Shown in pieces: positions 40,076-48,466 of a DNA stretch of 64,000 nt. How positions within the stretch are numbered: the first letter of the stretch is position 1; every line of letters begins with the position of its first letter. Made by a program: the position numbers and the translations under genes. The DNA comes from Neisseriaceae bacterium HSC-16F19 (GTDB lineage: Bacteria; Pseudomonadota; Gammaproteobacteria; Burkholderiales; Neisseriaceae): assembly GCF_024171525.1 (NCBI RefSeq), contig NZ_JALJZY010000004.1:62001-126000 (forward strand). Reading direction: 5' to 3'. The notes under the pieces were generated by a model that saw nothing but the letters and a program-made list of their open reading frames with translations, was not told the origin of the DNA and did no database searches.

Positions 40076-41869
40076 ATGAAACACATCCGCAATTTCTCCA
40101 TTATCGCCCATATCGACCACGGAAAATCCACGCTGGCCGACCGTTTTATCCAGTTTACCGGCGGCCTCGACCTGCGGGAAATGAGCACCCAGGTGCTCGA
40201 TTCCATGGACATCGAAAAAGAGCGCGGCATCACCATCAAGGCGCAGACCGCGGCCTTGAATTACAAAGCCCGCGACGGCCAGACCTATCTGCTCAACCTC
40301 ATCGACACCCCCGGGCACGTGGACTTTTCCTACGAAGTGTCGCGCTCGCTTTCGGCTTGCGAAGGCGCGCTCTTGGTGGTGGACGCTTCGCAGGGGGTGG
40401 AAGCGCAAACCGTGGCCAACTGCTATACCGCCATTGATTTGGGTGTGGAAGTGGTGCCGGTGCTGAACAAAATCGACCTGCCCGCCGCCGACCCCGACCG
40501 CGTGGCCCAGGAAATCGAAGACATTATCGGCATCGACGCCGTCGGTGCGGTGACCTGTTCGGCCAAAAGCGGCCTCGGTGTGGAAGACGTGCTGGAAGAA
40601 ATCATCACCAAAGTGCCGCCGCCCGAAGGCGACCCCGATGCGCCGCTGCAAGCCATGATTATCGACTCTTGGTTCGACAATTACGTCGGCGTGGTGATGC
40701 TGGTGCGCGTGAAAAACGGCCGCCTGAAACTCAAAGACAAGCTGCGCTTTATGTCCACCCGTGCCGAAACCCAGGTGGAACAGCTGGGCGTGTTCACACC
40801 CAAATCGGTCAATAAAACCGAATTGAGCGCCGGCGAAGTGGGCTTTCTGATTACCGGCGTCAAAGAGCTGGGTCAGGCCAAGGTGGGCGATACCGTTACC
40901 CTGGTGCAAAACCCCGCCGCCGAAGCACTGCCGGGCTTTAAGGAAGTGCAAAGCCAGGTATTTGCCGGCCTGTATCCGGTGGAAAGCCACGATTACGAAG
41001 CCTTGCGCGAAGCGCTGGAAAAACTGCAACTGAATGACGCCTCTTTGAAATTCGAGCCGGAAGTGTCGCAGGCGCTGGGCTTCGGTTTCCGCTGCGGCTT
41101 TTTGGGCCTGCTGCACTTGGAAATCGTGCAAGAGCGCCTGGAGCGCGAATTCGATATGGATCTGATTACCACCGCGCCCACGGTGGTGTATCAGGTGATT
41201 TTGAAAAACGGCGAGCAGATTGAAGTGGAAAACCCCTCCAAACTGCCCGATATCGGCACCATAGACACCATTTTGGAGCCGATTATCACCGCCACCATTC
41301 TGGTGCCGCAGGATTATGTGGGCAATGTCATGACCTTGTGCAACCAGAAACGCGGCGTGCAGCGCAATATGCAGTATCTGGGCCGCCAAGTGATGCTCAC
41401 CTACGATTTGCCCATGAACGAAGTGGTGATGGACTTTTTCGACAAGCTCAAATCCACCTCGCGCGGCTATGCTTCGCTGGATTACGAATTCAAGGAATTC
41501 CAGGCTTCCGACCTGATCAAGCTCGACATTATGGTCAACGGCGAAAAAGTCGATGCTCTAAGCCTGATTGTGCACCGCCACAACGCCGTGCACCGCGGCC
41601 GCGAACTGGCGGCGAAAATGCGCGAACTGATTCCGCGGCAGATGTTCGATATTGCCGTGCAGGCCGCCATCGGCAGCCAGATTATCGCCCGCGAAAACGT
41701 GAAAGCCTTGCGCAAAAACGTGCTGGCCAAGTGTTACGGCGGCGATATTACGCGTAAGAAAAAGCTGTTGGAAAAACAAAAAGCCGGTAAACGCCGCATG
41801 AAACAGGTGGGCAATGTGGAAATTCCGCAGTCCGCGTTTTTGGCGATTTTGCAGGTGGGGGACAAGTAG
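40076..41869 (+). CDS. lepA: elongation factor 4 (LepA)
   Basis: A 597-aa translational GTPase that back-translocates or remodels stalled ribosomes. G1 AHIDHGKST (residues 11-19), switch II DTPGHVDF and G4 NKIDLP are visible. The LepA-specific C-terminal domain is present (GRELAAKMRELIPRQMFDIAVQAAIGSQIIARENVKALRKNVLAKCYGGDITRKKKLLEKQKAGKRRMKQ). Length is exactly typical. The TAG stop is followed at once by GCTGAGACC, the outer end of a NIME-like module. Confidence 0.98.
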   Translation: MKHIRNFSIIAHIDHGKSTLADRFIQFTGGLDLREMSTQVLDSMDIEKERGITIKAQTAALNYKARDGQTYLLNLIDTPGHVDFSYEVSRSLSACEGALLVVDASQGVEAQTVANCYTAIDLGVEVVPVLNKIDLPAADPDRVAQEIEDIIGIDAVGAVTCSAKSGLGVEDVLEEIITKVPPPEGDPDAPLQAMIIDSWFDNYVGVVMLVRVKNGRLKLKDKLRFMSTRAETQVEQLGVFTPKSVNKTELSAGEVGFLITGVKELGQAKVGDTVTLVQNPAAEALPGFKEVQSQVFAGLYPVESHDYEALREALEKLQLNDASLKFEPEVSQALGFGFRCGFLGLLHLEIVQERLEREFDMDLITTAPTVVYQVILKNGEQIEVENPSKLPDIGTIDTILEPIITATILVPQDYVGNVMTLCNQKRGVQRNMQYLGRQVMLTYDLPMNEVVMDFFDKLKSTSRGYASLDYEFKEFQASDLIKLDIMVNGEKVDALSLIVHRHNAVHRGRELAAKMRELIPRQMFDIAVQAAIGSQIIARENVKALRKNVLAKCYGGDITRKKKLLEKQKAGKRRMKQVGNVEIPQSAFLAILQVGDK

Positions 41870-41872
41870 GCT

Positions 41873-42069
41873 GAGACCTTTGCAAAACCTCATGTGCCAC
41901 CCTAAACATAAAAACGACGTCATTCCCGCGTACGCGGGAATCCATGGATAAACTTAAGAAACCATTTTTAAAACAATGGATTCACAAACAGAAAGATGGA
42001 TTCCCGCGTTCGCGGGAATGACGGCAGCTGAGGTTTTAGGCTGCCTGAAGGCAGTTTTGCAAAGGTCTC
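41873..42069. repeat. NIME-like module, intact (197 bp)
   Basis: The left end is GAGACCTTTGCAAAA and the right end TTTTGCAAAGGTCTC, perfectly inverted. Two dRS3 palindromes lie at 41922-41941 (ATTCCCGCGTACGCGGGAAT) and 42000-42019 (ATTCCCGCGTTCGCGGGAAT), separated by a 58-bp AT-rich unit. This is the cleanest copy in the window. Confidence 0.85.
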
Positions 42070-42102
42070 AGGTTTTCAGGCAGCCATGCACCATGGAGAC
42101 AG

Positions 42103-42519
42103 ATGATGGCTCACATCCATAGCGCCTACCGTGTCTTTTTCTGGAAATTCGGCCTGTTGATGCCGCTGCTCAGTGCTTTGCTGATGGCAGTTATCACCTT
42201 GCTGTTTTATGTGCATTACACCGCCTCCGCCATGGTATTCGGTGTCGCCGTGATGGCATGGCTGTCGGGTTTGCCGCTCTCCTTACTGATTGCATGGCTG
42301 GTTTGTCGGCGGCAATGGTTAGGCAATGTGCGCGGTTGTTTGTCCACTGCCTTGCTGGCAGGGATACTGACGCTGCTGTATGAAGTGCTGGTGATGGCTG
42401 TTACCGATGTGCTGACAGGGCAGGTGGGCAGTTTTTTCCATATCGAAGTCGTGCATATTGCCCTGTACGTGGCCGTGGTGTCCGGTTTGTGCGCCTGGCG
42501 GTGGCTGCCGAAACATTAG
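42103..42519 (+). CDS. small four-helix membrane protein, unknown
   Basis: A 138-aa hydrophobic protein with about four transmembrane segments (VFFWKFGLLMPLLSALLMAVITLLF; MVFGVAVMAWLSGLPLSLLIAWLV; CLSTALLAGILTLLYEVLVMAV; VVHIALYVAVVSGLCAWRWL). No family is recognised. The start may be the ATG at 42106, which has better spacing from the GGAG at 42095-42098. The TAG stop is supplied by the first bases of the downstream MITE, so the native C-terminus may have been altered. A MITE separates it from the alarmone-synthetase-like gene. Confidence 0.65.
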   Translation: MMAHIHSAYRVFFWKFGLLMPLLSALLMAVITLLFYVHYTASAMVFGVAVMAWLSGLPLSLLIAWLVCRRQWLGNVRGCLSTALLAGILTLLYEVLVMAVTDVLTGQVGSFFHIEVVHIALYVAVVSGLCAWRWLPKH

Positions 42520-42678
42520 GGCGAACCGACCATTCGTTCACGGCTGCTTTTTTGTCAAAAAACGCCCGCTTCTGCGTTGGAAATGCCCGCAAGGTGTCCA
42601 AGCTTGCTGCGTTTTCTGCCTTGAATCGGACGATTTTACCTAAACGTAACTACGCGCCCGACAAATCAGTTTACCCTA
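42517..42678. mobile_element. 162-bp MITE, second copy, inverted interior
   Basis: TAGGGCGAACCGACCATTCG and a complementary right end (ATCAGTTTACCCTA) bound an interior that is the reverse complement of the element at 16799-16962 (for example CGCCCGCTTCTGCGTTG, CTTGCTGCGTTTTC). It starts with the TAG stop of the upstream gene. Confidence 0.75.
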
Positions 42679-42702
42679 GGGCTGCCTGAAAGCGAGATTA
42701 CG

Positions 42703-43272
42703 ATGGAAAACAATATTGGCAAAACCGAGCGCCTGATCCGCGAAATCAACCGCATTCATGCCCAGTATTCGCAGGATTACTTTGAAACCGGCAAGGTGGA
42801 AAAAGTCAATTTGAGCCACACCTTGCGCAAGGTGCCGCTGGCGCATATTTTGAACTACCGCTTGGTGCTGCACGAGGCGATTAACGATTATCTGGCGTTT
42901 GCCGATGTGCGCGGCATCGATTTTTTCTACCGGGTGAAAACCGCAGAAAGCATACACGACAAAATCCGCCGTTACAGCGAGCGCGACAACCAATACCCGG
43001 TCAACAATATCCTCAACGATATTTTCGGCGCACGGGTGATTTTGCCCTCCGCCGATGTGGCCGCCATCTTGCAGCGCCTGGACGACTGGAAGACGGAGTA
43101 CGGCCTGAAAAACTGGTATTTGCGCGATGTGGACGACTATATCGGCATCCATGTGTATTTTAAAAATGCCAGCAATTTTTATTATCCGTGGGAATTGCAG
43201 ATTTGGGACGAGCAGGATGCCGCCGCCAATATCCGCAGCCACCAATTGTATAAACGCGGTTTTGTGGGCTGA
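42703..43272 (+). CDS. RelA/SpoT-domain protein, probable small alarmone synthetase
   Basis: A 189-aa protein with a (p)ppGpp-synthetase-like core. The ATP-binding motif R77-x-K79-x3-S83-x3-K87 (FYRVKTAESIHDKI) has the exact spacing of the RelA/SpoT G-loop region. Further matches are D106/R111 (NDIFGARVI), Y146 and H150 (DDYIGIHVYF), and E164/Q166 (WELQIW). There is no hydrolase, TGS or ACT domain, so by architecture it would be a single-domain synthetase making (p)ppGpp or a related nucleotide. It lacks the GRVKP phrase of YjbM-type enzymes, so it belongs to a divergent subgroup. The ATG at 42703 is preceded by a DUS and AGCGAGA. lepB follows after 48 bases. Confidence 0.72.
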   Translation: MENNIGKTERLIREINRIHAQYSQDYFETGKVEKVNLSHTLRKVPLAHILNYRLVLHEAINDYLAFADVRGIDFFYRVKTAESIHDKIRRYSERDNQYPVNNILNDIFGARVILPSADVAAILQRLDDWKTEYGLKNWYLRDVDDYIGIHVYFKNASNFYYPWELQIWDEQDAAANIRSHQLYKRGFVG

Positions 43273-43320
43273 TTTCAGGCAGCCTGAAAACCCATTCAAC
43301 ACCTATTTAAAGAAAGCATT

Positions 43321-44325
43321 ATGGAATTAAGCAAGATGACTTTGGCAGCCCTGGCCGCAGTAATCGTGGGCTTGGTGCTGTTTTTCACCAGCAAAAAACA
43401 GCGCGAAGACAACGGCGAATGGAGCGGCGGCCTGCAATGGGGCTATCTGCTGATGATGGTGGGCGCCTTCGGCCTGTTGGCGATGTTTATGAGTTTTACC
43501 GCCGTGCTGCTGATTTTCGTGCTGTTTACCGGCGCGGTGTGGCTGTGGCACAAGCAGGCGCTTAAACGCAGCGCCCGCGACGACAACCACTTCAGCGACT
43601 ATATGAGCGGTTTTTTCCCCATCATCACCATTGTGTTTGTGCTGCGCACCTTTGTGGCCGAGCCGTTTGTGATTCCCTCCAGCTCCATGCGTCCGGGCCT
43701 GGTGCCGGGCGATTTTGTGCTGGTGAGCAAATTCAGCTACGGCATCCGCGTGCCCGTGCTCAATAACGTGCTGGTGCCTACCGGCGAAGTGGGGCGCGGC
43801 GATGTGGCGGTGTTCAACTACCCGCCGCAACCGAGCGTGAACTACATCAAACGCATTGTCGGTCTGCCCGGCGATGTGGTGGAATACCGCAACAAAGAGC
43901 TGACGGTGAACGGTGTGCGTGAAGAATTGGGCAGCGATGGCGACTACGCCTACCGCGACGACAACGACGGCATGCCGCGTGCCGCCGCGCAGTTTCAGGC
44001 AGCCTTGGACGGGCGCAGCTACGAAGTGCTGCAAGATGCCGACAAAACCGCGGTGGATGCGGCTGCATGGATGTTTCTGCAACAGCAGATGCAGCGTGAC
44101 GGCTTTGACAGCGGCTTGGCTGAGCATTGTGAGTTTGCCGAAGACGGCAGCGGTTTCCGTTGCACCGTGCCTGAAGGCCGCTATTTCGCCATGGGCGACA
44201 ACCGCGACAACAGCGCCGATTCCCGCTACTGGGGCTTTGTCGATGACAAGCTGATGGTGGGCAAGGCTTTTATCGTGTGGATGAATGTGGGCGAAATGAG
44301 CCGCATCGGTACGCGCATTCAGTGA
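43321..44325 (+). CDS. lepB: signal peptidase I
   Basis: A 334-aa inner-membrane protease releasing Sec substrates. Hydrophobic segments occupy residues 7-23 and 42-72. Catalytic S122 (PSSSMRPGL) and K177 (YIKRIVGLPGD) are in place, and the C-terminal box MGDNRDNSADSRYWGFV is canonical. A DUS in the periplasmic insert is read as FQAALDGRS. The ATG at 43321 has AAAGAAAG upstream. Followed by a DUS-pair terminator. Confidence 0.96.
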   Translation: MELSKMTLAALAAVIVGLVLFFTSKKQREDNGEWSGGLQWGYLLMMVGAFGLLAMFMSFTAVLLIFVLFTGAVWLWHKQALKRSARDDNHFSDYMSGFFPIITIVFVLRTFVAEPFVIPSSSMRPGLVPGDFVLVSKFSYGIRVPVLNNVLVPTGEVGRGDVAVFNYPPQPSVNYIKRIVGLPGDVVEYRNKELTVNGVREELGSDGDYAYRDDNDGMPRAAAQFQAALDGRSYEVLQDADKTAVDAAAWMFLQQQMQRDGFDSGLAEHCEFAEDGSGFRCTVPEGRYFAMGDNRDNSADSRYWGFVDDKLMVGKAFIVWMNVGEMSRIGTRIQ

Positions 44326-44340
44326 TGATGGCTATATGAA

Positions 44341-44375
44341 AAAGGCTGCCTGAAAGGTTTTCAGGCAGCCTTTTT
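44341..44375. terminator. inverted DUS pair, lepB terminator
   Basis: AAAGGCTGCCTGAAA / TTTTCAGGCAGCCTTTTT hairpin between the convergent lepB and yebE-like genes. Confidence 0.85.
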
Positions 44376-44392
44376 GATTGGGAGAGCAGGAC

Positions 44393-45016
44393 TTACAGAC
44401 TGCGGGCCTGTTGCTCCAGAGATTCCACCAGCGCGGCATCCAGTTGCAGGGCTTGGGCCAGTTGCGACAGAAACACCATTTCTTTGCGGTCCGGTGTGCC
44501 GCAGACCAAACGGGCGGCCAGATAGGTTTCCGCCGCCAGGGCCGGGTTGCCGCCGACATCGCGTGCCAATTCGGCCGGGGTGGCCGGGCGGGCGGTTTCC
44601 GCCAGCAGCCATTGGCGGGTTTCGGCATCGTCGCCGCTTTCCTGGGCAATCAGCTCTTGTTCTGCTTCGTCGATTTGGCCGTCGGCGGCGGCGGCGGCAA
44701 TCATGGCGCGCAAGATGACCCGTCCGGCGGTTTCGGCATCTTGGCCCACGGGGGTGAACGCCTGTTGGCTCAATGGCGCGGCAGTGGCGTTATTGCCTTG
44801 GTTTTGCTGCCAGTTTTGGTAGGCGTGATAAGCCAGCGCACCCAGCGCGGCCATGGAACCGGTTTTCACCAGACCGCCGGCACCGCCTTTTTTCATCAGC
44901 TTGCCGAGCATCTGCGCCGCCACAATGCCGCCGCCGATTTTGAGCAGGGTGTTTTGCTTGCCGCCGCCGTTACCGGCAGCACCGAGGATTTGGTTGAGCA
45001 GGGAATTGAAATTCAT
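44393..45016 (-). CDS. YebE-like DUF533 protein
   Basis: A 207-aa protein with a Gly-rich N-terminus (LLNQILGAAGNGGGK, GKLMKKGGAGGLVKTGSMAALGALAYHAYQNW) containing one probable membrane segment. A TerB-like helical domain follows from residue 95 (GRVILRAMIAAAAADGQIDEAEQELIAQESGD), which has the acidic DGxxDxxE pattern. DUF533/YebE proteins are inner-membrane or tellurite-resistance-like proteins of unknown function. The ATG at 45016 is preceded by AAGGACATGCC on the minus strand. Confidence 0.8.
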   Translation of the reverse strand: MNFNSLLNQILGAAGNGGGKQNTLLKIGGGIVAAQMLGKLMKKGGAGGLVKTGSMAALGALAYHAYQNWQQNQGNNATAAPLSQQAFTPVGQDAETAGRVILRAMIAAAAADGQIDEAEQELIAQESGDDAETRQWLLAETARPATPAELARDVGGNPALAAETYLAARLVCGTPDRKEMVFLSQLAQALQLDAALVESLEQQARSL

Positions 45017-45083
45017 GGCATGTCCTTATGTGGGTTAGGGTATGTGGCTCTTTTCAGGCTGCCTGAAAAAGACCAACAGGCGT

Positions 45084-45279
45084 AGACCTTTGCAAAATTG
45101 CCTTCAGGCAGCCTAAACCCTTGGCTGCCGTCATTCCCGCGAACGCGGGAATCCATCTATCTGTTTATGAATCCATTGTTTTAAAAATGGTTTCTTAAGT
45201 TTACCCATGGATTCCCGCATACGCGGGAATGACGGCGGTTTTATGTTTATGGTGGCACATGAGGTCTTGCAAAGGTTTC
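45084..45279. repeat. NIME-like module, intact (196 bp)
   Basis: Left end TAGACCTTTGCAAAA, right end TTGCAAAGGTTTC. dRS3 copies are at 45133-45152 and 45211-45230 with the usual 58-bp unit between. It makes up most of the yebE-pntB gap. Confidence 0.8.
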
Positions 45280-45292
45280 AGGCTTTGTATGC

Positions 45293-45324
45293 GAAAAACA
45301 CAGGCGGCAGATGGTGCCGCCTGT
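45293..45324 (-). terminator. pntAB terminator
   Basis: On the minus strand ACAGGCGGCA, a five-base loop and TGCCGCCTGT form a 10-bp stem, followed by GTTTTTCG. It lies 46 bases past the pntB stop. Confidence 0.82.
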
Positions 45325-45370
45325 TCAAGATACAAGTTTAAGCTGTGTAAATTAAGGCTAATATGACGCC

Positions 45371-46756
45371 CTAATCGCGCAGCAAAGCCGCCAGCACTGC
45401 GTCTACCGTGGCTTTGGCATCGCCGAAGCACATCACGCTGTTGTCGTTGAAAAACAGCGGATTGGGCACACCGGCATAGCCTGTGTTCATGGAGCGTTTG
45501 AACACCACCACTTCCTTGGCCTTCCACACTTCCAACACCGGCATACCGGCGATGGGCGAGTTGGGGTCGGTTTGGGCGGCGGGGTTGACGGTGTCGTTGG
45601 CACCGATCACCAGCACCACATCGGTTTGGGCGAAGTCTTCGTTGATTTCGTCCATTTCCAGCACGATGTCGTAAGGCACTTTGGCTTCGGCCAGGAGCAC
45701 ATTCATATGGCCGGGCAGGCGTCCGGCAACGGGGTGGATGCCGAAACGCACGTCCACGCCCTGTTTGCGCAGGATGTCGGTGATTTCCGCCACCGGATAT
45801 TGCGCCTGTGCCACCGCCATGCCGTAGCCGGGGGTGATGATGACGCTGTCGGCGTTTTTGAGCATGTCGGCCACATCGGCGGCCTGAACTTCGCGGTATT
45901 CGCCGGCCTCTTCATCACCACCCGCACTGCCGCTGCTGCCGAAGCCGCCGGCAATCACTGCCAGGAAGGAGCGGTTCATGGCTTTGCACATGATGTAGGA
46001 GAGGATGGCACCGCTGGAGCCCACCAGCGCACCGGTGACAATCAGCAAATCGTTGCCGAGCATAAAGCCCGCCGCCGCCGCTGCCCAACCGGAGTAGGAA
46101 TTGAGCATGGACACCACCACCGGCATGTCGGCACCGCCGATGGAGGCCACCAAGTGCCAGCCGAAAGCCAGCGCGATGGCGGTCATGACAATCAGGGCAA
46201 ACCAGCTGCCGTCGGCACGCACAAAGACCAGCAGCAGGATAAAAGACACCACCAGCGCCGCCAGATTGAGCGGATGCTTAAACGGCAGTTGCAGCGGTTT
46301 GCTGCTGATTTTGCCGTTGAGTTTGCCGAAGGCCACCACCGAACCGGTGAAGGTGACGGCGCCGATAAACACGCCCAGAAACACTTCCACCAGATGGATG
46401 GTGTGCATATCGGCAGACACCGCGCCCGGCTCGATAAAGCTGTTATAGCCCACCAGCACCGCGGCCAGGCCGACAAAGCTGTGCAAGAGCGCAATCAGCT
46501 CCGGCATCTCGGTCATTTCCACTTTTTTGGCTTTGTGGATGCCGATGGCGGCACCGATGACCATGGCGGCGATAATCCAGCCCAATCCGGCGACATTGTC
46601 GCCCAAAATGGTGGCCAGCAAGGCCACCGCCATGCCGGCGATGCCGTAATAACAGCCGTGTTTGGCGGTTTCCTGTTTGGAGAGACCGGCCAGCGAAAAA
46701 ACGAAGAGTACTGCGGCCACAATGTATGCCGCACTTTGCAATCCGGATGACATCAT
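45371..46756 (-). CDS. pntB: NAD(P) transhydrogenase subunit beta
   Basis: A 461-aa inner-membrane subunit of proton-translocating transhydrogenase, which makes NADPH from NADH using the proton gradient. About nine transmembrane helices are followed by the NADP(H)-binding domain III: ITPGYGMAVAQAQYPVAEI, RFGIHPVAGRLPGHMNVLLAEA, VVLVIGANDTVNPAA, and VVFKRSMNTGYAGVPNPLFF. It starts 8 bases after the pntA stop (ATG at 46756 or 46753). Length is normal. Confidence 0.96.
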   Translation of the reverse strand: MMSSGLQSAAYIVAAVLFVFSLAGLSKQETAKHGCYYGIAGMAVALLATILGDNVAGLGWIIAAMVIGAAIGIHKAKKVEMTEMPELIALLHSFVGLAAVLVGYNSFIEPGAVSADMHTIHLVEVFLGVFIGAVTFTGSVVAFGKLNGKISSKPLQLPFKHPLNLAALVVSFILLLVFVRADGSWFALIVMTAIALAFGWHLVASIGGADMPVVVSMLNSYSGWAAAAAGFMLGNDLLIVTGALVGSSGAILSYIMCKAMNRSFLAVIAGGFGSSGSAGGDEEAGEYREVQAADVADMLKNADSVIITPGYGMAVAQAQYPVAEITDILRKQGVDVRFGIHPVAGRLPGHMNVLLAEAKVPYDIVLEMDEINEDFAQTDVVLVIGANDTVNPAAQTDPNSPIAGMPVLEVWKAKEVVVFKRSMNTGYAGVPNPLFFNDNSVMCFGDAKATVDAVLAALLRD

Positions 46757-46764
46757 GGCCTCCC

Positions 46765-48300
46765 TTAAGTTTTACGGAACATATTGAGCATGCGGCGGGT
46801 GACATAGAAACCGCCGAACACATTGATGCTGGCAATCAGCACCGCCACAAAGGCCAGTACCGACACCCAGGTGTTGCCCTGGCCGATTTGCAGCAGCGCC
46901 CCCACCACGATGATGCCGGAAATGGCATTGGTCACCGACATCAGCGGCGTGTGCAGGGAATGGCTGACATTCCACACCACGTAATAGCCGATGATGCAGG
47001 CGAGCACAAACACGATAAAGTGGTTGAGGAATTCCGCCGGTGCCACCGCGCCCATCCACAAAATCAGCACCGCGCCAATAGCGGCCGGGGCGAGTTTTTT
47101 CCACGCGGGCATGGGTTTGGCTTCGGTTTTGGGCGGCGGTGCGGCGGCCGCTGCGGCTTTGGGCGTGGCGGAAACCTGAATGGCGGGCGGCGGGAAGGTG
47201 ATTTCGCCGTCGCGCACCACGGTCATATTACGGATGATGACATCGTCGAAATTGAGCTCGATTTCACCGTCTTTATTGGGGCTCAAGAGCTTGCTGAGAT
47301 TGACCAGATTGGTGGCGTAGAGCTGGGACGACTGTCCGGCCAGGCGGTTGGCCATATCGGTATAACCGATGATGCTCACACCGTTGTCGGTAACAAACAA
47401 TTCGCCCGGCTGTGTCAGCTCGCAGTTGCCGCCGGTGGCTGCGGCCAAATCCACAATCACCGAGCCGGATTTCATGGAGGCGACCATATCGCGGGTAATC
47501 AGCTTGGGCGCGGGTTTGCCGGGAATGGCGGCGGTGGTGATGATGATGTCCACCTCGCGCGCCTGTTCGGCAAAGAGCTTCATTTCCGCGGCGATAAATT
47601 CCTCGCTCATCACCTTGGCGTAACCGTCGCCGCTGCCGCCGGATTCCTGCGGGAAATCCAGTTTGAGAAAACGGCCGCCCATAGACTCGATTTGTTCGGC
47701 CACTTCCAGGCGGGTATCGAAGGCACGCACTTCCGCCCCCAGCGAACTGGCGGTGCCGATGGCGGCCAAACCGGCCACCCCGGCGCCGATGACCAGCACC
47801 TGCGCGGGCGGCACTTTGCCCGCGGCAGTAATCTGGCCGGTAAAGAAACGGCCGAAGGCATTGGCCGCTTCCACCACCGCGCGGTAGCCGTTGATATTGG
47901 CCATGGAGGAGAGGGCGTCCACAGACTGCGCGCGCGAAATGCGCGGTACCATGTCCATGGCCAGAACATTGACTTTTTTGTCCGCCAGCTGCTGCACCAG
48001 TTCCGGGTGCTGGGCCGGCCAGATAAAGCTGATGAGGGTTTGCCCGGCTTCAAGCAGTTCGATTTCTTCCGCATCGGGCGCATTGAGTTTGTAAATCACA
48101 GGCGCGCGCCAGATTTCTTCGCGCTCCGCCAGCATCGCCCCGGCGGCGGCATAAGCGGCATCATCCAAGCGCGCGCCCGCGCCCGCACCGTGTTCCACCG
48201 CCACTTCAAATCCCAGCTTCTGCAACTGGGTCACCGTTGCCGGTGTGCACGCCACCCGGGTTTCGCCGGGCAGCCTCTCCTTGGGTATACCGATTCTCAT
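46765..48300 (-). CDS. pntA: NAD(P) transhydrogenase subunit alpha
   Basis: A 511-aa subunit in the undivided (E. coli-type) form. The N-terminal alanine-dehydrogenase-like NAD(H) domain is MRIGIPKERLPGETRVACTPATVTQLQKLGFEVAVEHGAGAGA, with VLVIGAGVAGLAAIGTASSLGAEVRAFD as dinucleotide fold. A Pro/Ala-rich linker (KAAAAAAPPPKTEAK) leads to three or four C-terminal helices. First gene of pntAB. The upstream region contains a perfect palindrome GTGCCGCAGTGCGGCAC (48351-48367) that could be an operator, and a DUS-based palindrome at 48433-48453. Confidence 0.96.
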   Translation of the reverse strand: MRIGIPKERLPGETRVACTPATVTQLQKLGFEVAVEHGAGAGARLDDAAYAAAGAMLAEREEIWRAPVIYKLNAPDAEEIELLEAGQTLISFIWPAQHPELVQQLADKKVNVLAMDMVPRISRAQSVDALSSMANINGYRAVVEAANAFGRFFTGQITAAGKVPPAQVLVIGAGVAGLAAIGTASSLGAEVRAFDTRLEVAEQIESMGGRFLKLDFPQESGGSGDGYAKVMSEEFIAAEMKLFAEQAREVDIIITTAAIPGKPAPKLITRDMVASMKSGSVIVDLAAATGGNCELTQPGELFVTDNGVSIIGYTDMANRLAGQSSQLYATNLVNLSKLLSPNKDGEIELNFDDVIIRNMTVVRDGEITFPPPAIQVSATPKAAAAAAPPPKTEAKPMPAWKKLAPAAIGAVLILWMGAVAPAEFLNHFIVFVLACIIGYYVVWNVSHSLHTPLMSVTNAISGIIVVGALLQIGQGNTWVSVLAFVAVLIASINVFGGFYVTRRMLNMFRKT

Positions 48301-48466
48301 GCCTCTGTCCTTATTATAGGGTTGGTCACAGGGTGTTCCGTAGTGTATTTGTGCCGCAGTGCGGCACGAACCCGCTTTATAACCAAAGATGCGCTTTTAG
48401 ACAATGAAAAATGCTGTGCCGGGGTGAAAAAGGGTTTTCAGGCTGCCTGAAAACATGGTTCGGCAA

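Noticed and set aside
42103..43272. Calling 42103-43272 a toxin-antitoxin pair
   Set aside because: The two frames are separated by a 162-bp MITE and 183 bases in total, have no overlap or coupled translation, and the membrane protein has no recognisable antitoxin feature. Kept only as a speculative remark.
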